A DNA stretch of 10,863 nucleotides from Xylaria sp. FL1777 (lineage: Eukaryota; Ascomycota; Sordariomycetes; Xylariales; Xylariaceae), in the NCBI GenBank assembly GCA_022578965.1, contig MU401073.1, positions 1 through 10,863 of the forward strand. The letters run 5' to 3'. The notes under the pieces were generated by a model. The model did not search any database and had not been told where the DNA came from. It was given only the letters and a program-made list of their open reading frames with translations. Each line of letters begins with the position of its first letter. Position 1 is the stretch's first letter. Of the stretch, positions 7,462 to 10,863 are shown piece by piece. Made by a program: the position numbers and the translations under genes.

Positions 7462-8628
7462 ATTTTTAATAATGTTTTTCCGTTAATTTCTTTAAGTTTT
7501 AGCTTTATAACTATACTTCCTTTAAAACTTAAAAACTTTAATTTTTTATAAAGTGCTAAATAAGTTAAAAAAAAACATCGTTTAATCTTTAATTAGCATA
7601 GTTTATAATTAAAACTATAATAATATTTAATTATTTTTAATTTTTTAACTTTTATTTTTAATTAATAAAAACATTTTTAGTAAATGCTTTTATAGTAGTT
7701 AGTTTTTAATAAATCTAAGAATTTTACTTTTAATAATTAAATATTAATGCTTTTAACTATTTTTATTAATTATTATAGCAGTTTTAAAAACTAACAAAAT
7801 AAAACCCTACGTTTTATTTTATTATTTTATGCTAATATATTTAAGCAAACGTTTGCTTTAAACACTTTAATTTTTTTATAGTAAAAGTTTTAGTTTTTTA
7901 CTACACTTAATAAAAAGCATAAAGCTCTTTAAAAAAAAAAGCTTAACTAAACTAATATATGCAATAAAATAAATTAGCTAGCTAAGCTTAAAGTTTAATT
8001 ATAAGCTTTTTAACTATAATAACTTTAATATATATTATTAAAGCTAAAATTACTATAGCTATTAGCATTAAATTTGCTTTTTAATTATTTTTTATTAAAA
8101 GATTTAAATTATATTTATTTTAATTATAAAACTTAAAAAAGCCTTATATTAATATTTATTATTACTATTTTTTTATGTTAAAATTAAGTAATTTGTATAT
8201 TTGCTGCTTTTTTTAAATATAATAGCCGTTTTTTAGGCTTTTTTTTTAAAGTTAAGCTTTAACTTTTTATTACTTATTGCAACTATAACAAACTAAAACC
8301 TTGCTATTAAAAGTTAATAAAGCAAAAATTTAAATAAACTATTATTAATATAAAGCTATATAATTTATATTAGTTATTATAAATTACTTATAAGCTTTAA
8401 AGAGCATTAGTTTTTAGTTTAATAAATATATCCTTTTTAAAGTTAAGATTGTTAGCATATATTAGCCTTAAAATTACTATAGTTATTTAAATAAAAAAAG
8501 CACTATTAAATAAACAATAACTAATATAATAAGCTATTTGTAGTTTTGCTATATAATTGTTTATATTTAAATATATATAGCTTAATTTTTAAAACAAACA
8601 TATAACTACTAGCAAAATTAACTAAGTA
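7462..8628 (-). pseudogene. 18S pseudogene exon 1 (5' two-thirds of SSU)
   Basis: This exon is 1167 bp and collinear with the SSU 5' and central domains. It runs from the 5' end at 8628 to the E. coli 943 equivalent at 7462, where the exon ends CACCAGGAGT in the undamaged form. Recognisable stretches include the 530 loop (about 8047-8069) and the 907-926 block (about 7480-7500). No intron is seen at the common S516 site: the sequence there is continuous. All differences I could follow are transitions. Confidence 0.93.
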
Positions 8629-9880
8629 ATTATTATATACTAAAGTTAATTATTTAACTTTATAGCATAAAAAAATTAATTATAGTTAAGCTGCTTAAGT
8701 TTTAGCTTTAGTAAAATTGCTAATATAACTATAATTTTACTATTTACTAAAAAAGCATTTTATTATTTATTAAAAGTAAACTACGCTATAATAACTACTT
8801 ATATAAACTAAAACTTACTAGCAATAATAACTATAATAGTTAAAGCAAAGCTTATTTTACTAAAGAACTGTTTTTTTTAATTTTTCTCTTTATTATTTTT
8901 TAAAGCACTAGTTTGCTATATAGCTTTTTTGCTTAAAAACTAATAAGTAGTAAAACATATAAGCCTTAAAAAAAAACTTAGCTTATTAAGTATTTTGCTT
9001 ACGTTTATAAAAAAACAGTTATTAAAAAAGTATTTTTTGCTGCTATAATTTATAATTAGCTAAAAAACTAACTATATACTAAGCTTAAATAACAATTATT
9101 AAAACTAAAAAATAAGCCTAATAGCTTTTGCGTTATTTTAGATAATAAAGCTACAAGTAGTTTTTTAAAAAGGTTATACTTATAAAAGCAAGCATAGCAA
9201 CAAATAACATTTTAAAAAAGTAAGCAAGCTTTGCAAATATATAAAGATAAAAAACAAAAAAAAATTTAAGTGCTTTTTTATATATAAGTTTATAAAAACT
9301 TAAAATATTTATAGCTTATACTATAGTATACTTAAATATTAAGTAGCTTATATTTATAACAAGTATTTAATTTAGCGCAAAGCTAGTTTTTTTTTATAAT
9401 ATAGCTAGCAATTAATAAATATTTAATTTAATGCTTGTTATAATAAAGCTAGTCTTTTTTTATAAATTATATATTTTACTACTAAGTTTACTTAGTATGT
9501 TTTATGTTATAATAACTATAACGTATAATAGCTAGCAAAAAATTAAGTAACTTAACTATTATTATAAAGCCTTTAATTTATTAATAGTTATTAATTTACA
9601 AATAGCTATTATTGCTTTAATGCTTTGCTTACTAAGTTTAAAAAAGTTAGCTTAATAATTTAAATTTATATATATAAGCTTATTTTGCTTTTTTATATAC
9701 TTATTAACTTTATTTAGCTTAAAAATATAGCGCAAAAAGCTTTACTGCAAGTTAACTATTTTTAAAAAAAGATTTATATAGAAAAAATGCTAAAACAACT
9801 TATAAAATAGCATTTAAGCTAAGTTTTAAAAAAGCTAAAACTTTAAACTTTAATAAAATTTCCGGCTTATTTTTTCATAC
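8629..9880 (-). other. 5' external spacer and upstream IGS, no gene seen
   Basis: About 1.25 kb lies directly upstream of the 18S 5' end. It must contain the 5' external transcribed spacer and possibly the Pol I promoter, but neither has a conserved sequence that can be recognised, and mutation has removed most G and C. I see no ORF of interest, no tRNA and no recognisable 5S rRNA gene. The only structure I noted is a weak local duplication at about 9365-9464. Confidence 0.8.
9365..9464. repeat. Imperfect local direct duplication in the upstream spacer
   Basis: The string tatttaattta followed by agctagt and a T-rich ttttttata occurs at about 9365-9400 and again at about 9419-9464, where an extra dozen bases (atgcttgttataat) separate the two parts. 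It resembles a decayed spacer subrepeat. In such AT-rich sequence part of the match may be chance. Confidence 0.4.
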
Positions 9881-10600
9881 AAAATTTATTATTTATTAAC
9901 TTGCGTACTACTATTTATTAACTTATATACTACTATTTATTAATTTATTATTATTATTTACTAATTTATTATTATTACTTATTAACTTATTTTCATTATT
10001 TATTAATTTATTACTGCTATTTATTAATTTATTATTACTTTTTATAACTTTTTAACTTAAATAAAATTTTTGTTTTATTTTTTTATATAAAACTTACTAC
10101 TTATTAACTTATATATTACTACTTATTAACTTATTACTACTATTTATTAATTTATTATTATTACTTATTAATTTACTTTTATTATTTATTAATTTATTAT
10201 TACTACTTATTAATTTATTATTATTACTACTATTACTTAAAACTTTTTAACTTTAATAAAATTTCCGTTTTATTTTTTTATATAAAATTTATTACTTATT
10301 AACTTATGTACTACTATTTATTAACTTATTATTATTACTTATTAATTTACTATTATTATTTATTAATTTATTTGCATTATTTATTAACTTATTACTACTT
10401 TTTATAACTTTTTAACTTTAATAAAATTTTTGTTTTATTTTCTTATATAAAAAATCCACTATTTATTAACTTGCTTACTACTATTTATTAATTTACTACT
10501 ATTATTTATTAACTTATTATTACTACTTATTAACTTATTATTGCTATTTAAGAATTTTTAACTTAAACAAAATTTCTGTTTTTTTTTTTTCTTTATATAA
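9880..10600. repeat. Higher-order IGS minisatellite: 21-bp subrepeats in blocks of about 150-210 bp
   Basis: The array has two levels. The small unit is about 21 bp, of the form ctatttattaatttattatta, repeated about four to seven times per block. Blocks are parted by a separator of about 50 bp of the form aactttttaactttaataaa, then a TTTCCG-like motif and a T-rich stretch ending in tatataaaa. The CCG/TTG/CTG anchor of the separator falls at about 9864, 10072, 10267, 10432 and 10578, so block length drops from 208 to 195, 165 and 146 bp going right. CCG in two separators against TTG in two others fits transition decay of one ancestral motif. Confidence 0.85.
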
Positions 10601-10863
10601 AAGCCACTATTAACCACTATTAGCTATTAGTTACTATTATTAGCCACTATTTATTAACCACTACTTATTAGCTATTACTTATTAGCCACTATTTATTAAC
10701 CACTATTTATTATTATTAACTATTATTTATTATTTATTACTTATTATTTATTATTTATTACTTACTATTTAATACTTATTATTTATTATTTATTATTTAT
10801 TATTTATTATTTATTACTTATTATTTATTAGTTTATAATTAATTATGAAATTATTTTTATTGT
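10600..10863. repeat. Simple-sequence tail of TTATTATT and CCACTATT type
   Basis: The last 260 bp begin with repeats of ccactatt, taaccacta and tagctatta (about 10610-10710) and grade into nearly pure ttatt, ttactta and ttattta units up to about 10820. The move from C-bearing to C-free units looks like one repeat family at different stages of C loss. It probably continues past the window. Confidence 0.7.

Larger units (their letters stand above)
5623..8628 (-). pseudogene. 18S (SSU) rRNA pseudogene, RIP-mutated, interrupted by three group I introns
   Basis: This is the nuclear small-subunit rRNA gene in reverse complement, with C-to-T and G-to-A changes throughout. The best anchor is at about 7480-7500, reading ccgttaatttctttaagttt, the reverse complement of the universal 907-926 region with two transitions. 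The 5' end (TACCTGGTTGATCCTGCC) lies at 8628-8611 and the 3' end (GGATCATTA) starts at 5623. Exons in transcript order are 8628-7462, 7033-6988, 6577-6363 and 5992-5623, giving 1167+46+215+370=1798 bp, a normal ascomycete 18S length. The copy cannot work: the 530 loop (about 8047-8069) and the 3' decoding region (5782-5794, normally GTACACACCGCCC) are mutated at universally conserved bases. It heads the 18S-5.8S-28S unit. Identity is firm; terminal bases are approximate. Confidence 0.96.

Noticed and set aside
534..8628. A divergent but functional rRNA operon
   Set aside because: Invariant bases of the 530 loop, decoding strand, peptidyl-transferase loop and sarcin-ricin loop are altered, and most helices lose their pairing since both strands mutate independently.
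8629..9880. A 5S rRNA gene or Pol I promoter in the upstream spacer
   Set aside because: No segment could be matched to 5S with transitions allowed, by eye, and Pol I promoters have no conserved sequence that would survive this mutation. A covariance search would be needed to say more.
9880..10600. CRISPR-like array
   Set aside because: The 21-bp units are adjacent copies of one another with no unique spacers, and the region is a eukaryotic rDNA spacer.
1..10863. Possible protein-coding genes in the open frames
   Set aside because: Open stretches are short, lack domain signals, and fall across rRNA exons and introns. Very AT-rich sequence full of TAA and TAG gives such frames by chance.
1..10863. 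An organism with a naturally AT-rich genome, or a mitochondrial or apicoplast genome
   Set aside because: The rRNAs are nuclear type (18S, ITS1, 5.8S, ITS2, 28S order), and universally conserved bases are changed by transitions only. That is mutation of a normal gene, not a biased working genome.

Overview
The window holds no protein gene. It is one nuclear ribosomal DNA unit of a filamentous ascomycete, lying entirely on the minus strand and very heavily altered by C-to-T and G-to-A transitions of the repeat-induced point mutation (RIP) type. Nearly every C or G that could change has changed, on both strands. What is left is mostly A and T, dotted with AGCT, GCT and ACT. Read in reverse complement and allowing only transitions, the sequence aligns without a break to 18S, ITS1, 5.8S, ITS2 and 28S. 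The evidence for Pezizomycotina is the 5.8S 3' stem pattern (CCGCCAG...CTGGCGG), the RIP signature itself, and an intron-rich rDNA. Numerous group I introns together with short spliceosomal introns in rDNA are best known from lichen-forming and related ascomycetes. I cannot name the genus.

Layout in the direction of transcription (high to low coordinates): 10863-8629 is upstream intergenic spacer plus 5' external spacer, with a minisatellite-like array at about 9880-10600 and a simple repeat tail at about 10600-10863. 8628-5623 is 18S, in four exons split by three group I introns (S943, S989, S1199). 5622-5483 is ITS1, 5482-5324 is 5.8S and 5323-5151 is ITS2. 5150-534 is 28S, in six exons split by three group I introns (L1921, L2066, L2563) and two insertions of 74 and 68 bp that look like spliceosomal introns. 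533-1 is downstream spacer, with two long A tracts and a 46-bp tandem repeat at the window edge.

The exon lengths are the strongest check. The 18S exons add up to 1798 bp and the 28S exons to 3361 bp, which are ordinary lengths for this group. The unit was therefore complete, intron-bearing DNA when it was mutated, and it has taken almost no net insertions or deletions since. It is a pseudogene: the decoding-site strand, the 530 loop, the peptidyl-transferase loop and the sarcin-ricin loop are all changed at universally conserved positions. Because the introns are present, the copy came from genomic rDNA and not from a processed transcript. rRNA identities and intron site numbers come from alignment by eye to remembered rRNA sequences and E. 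coli numbering. Boundaries should be good to a few bases for exons and are less certain for the outer ends of 18S and 28S.
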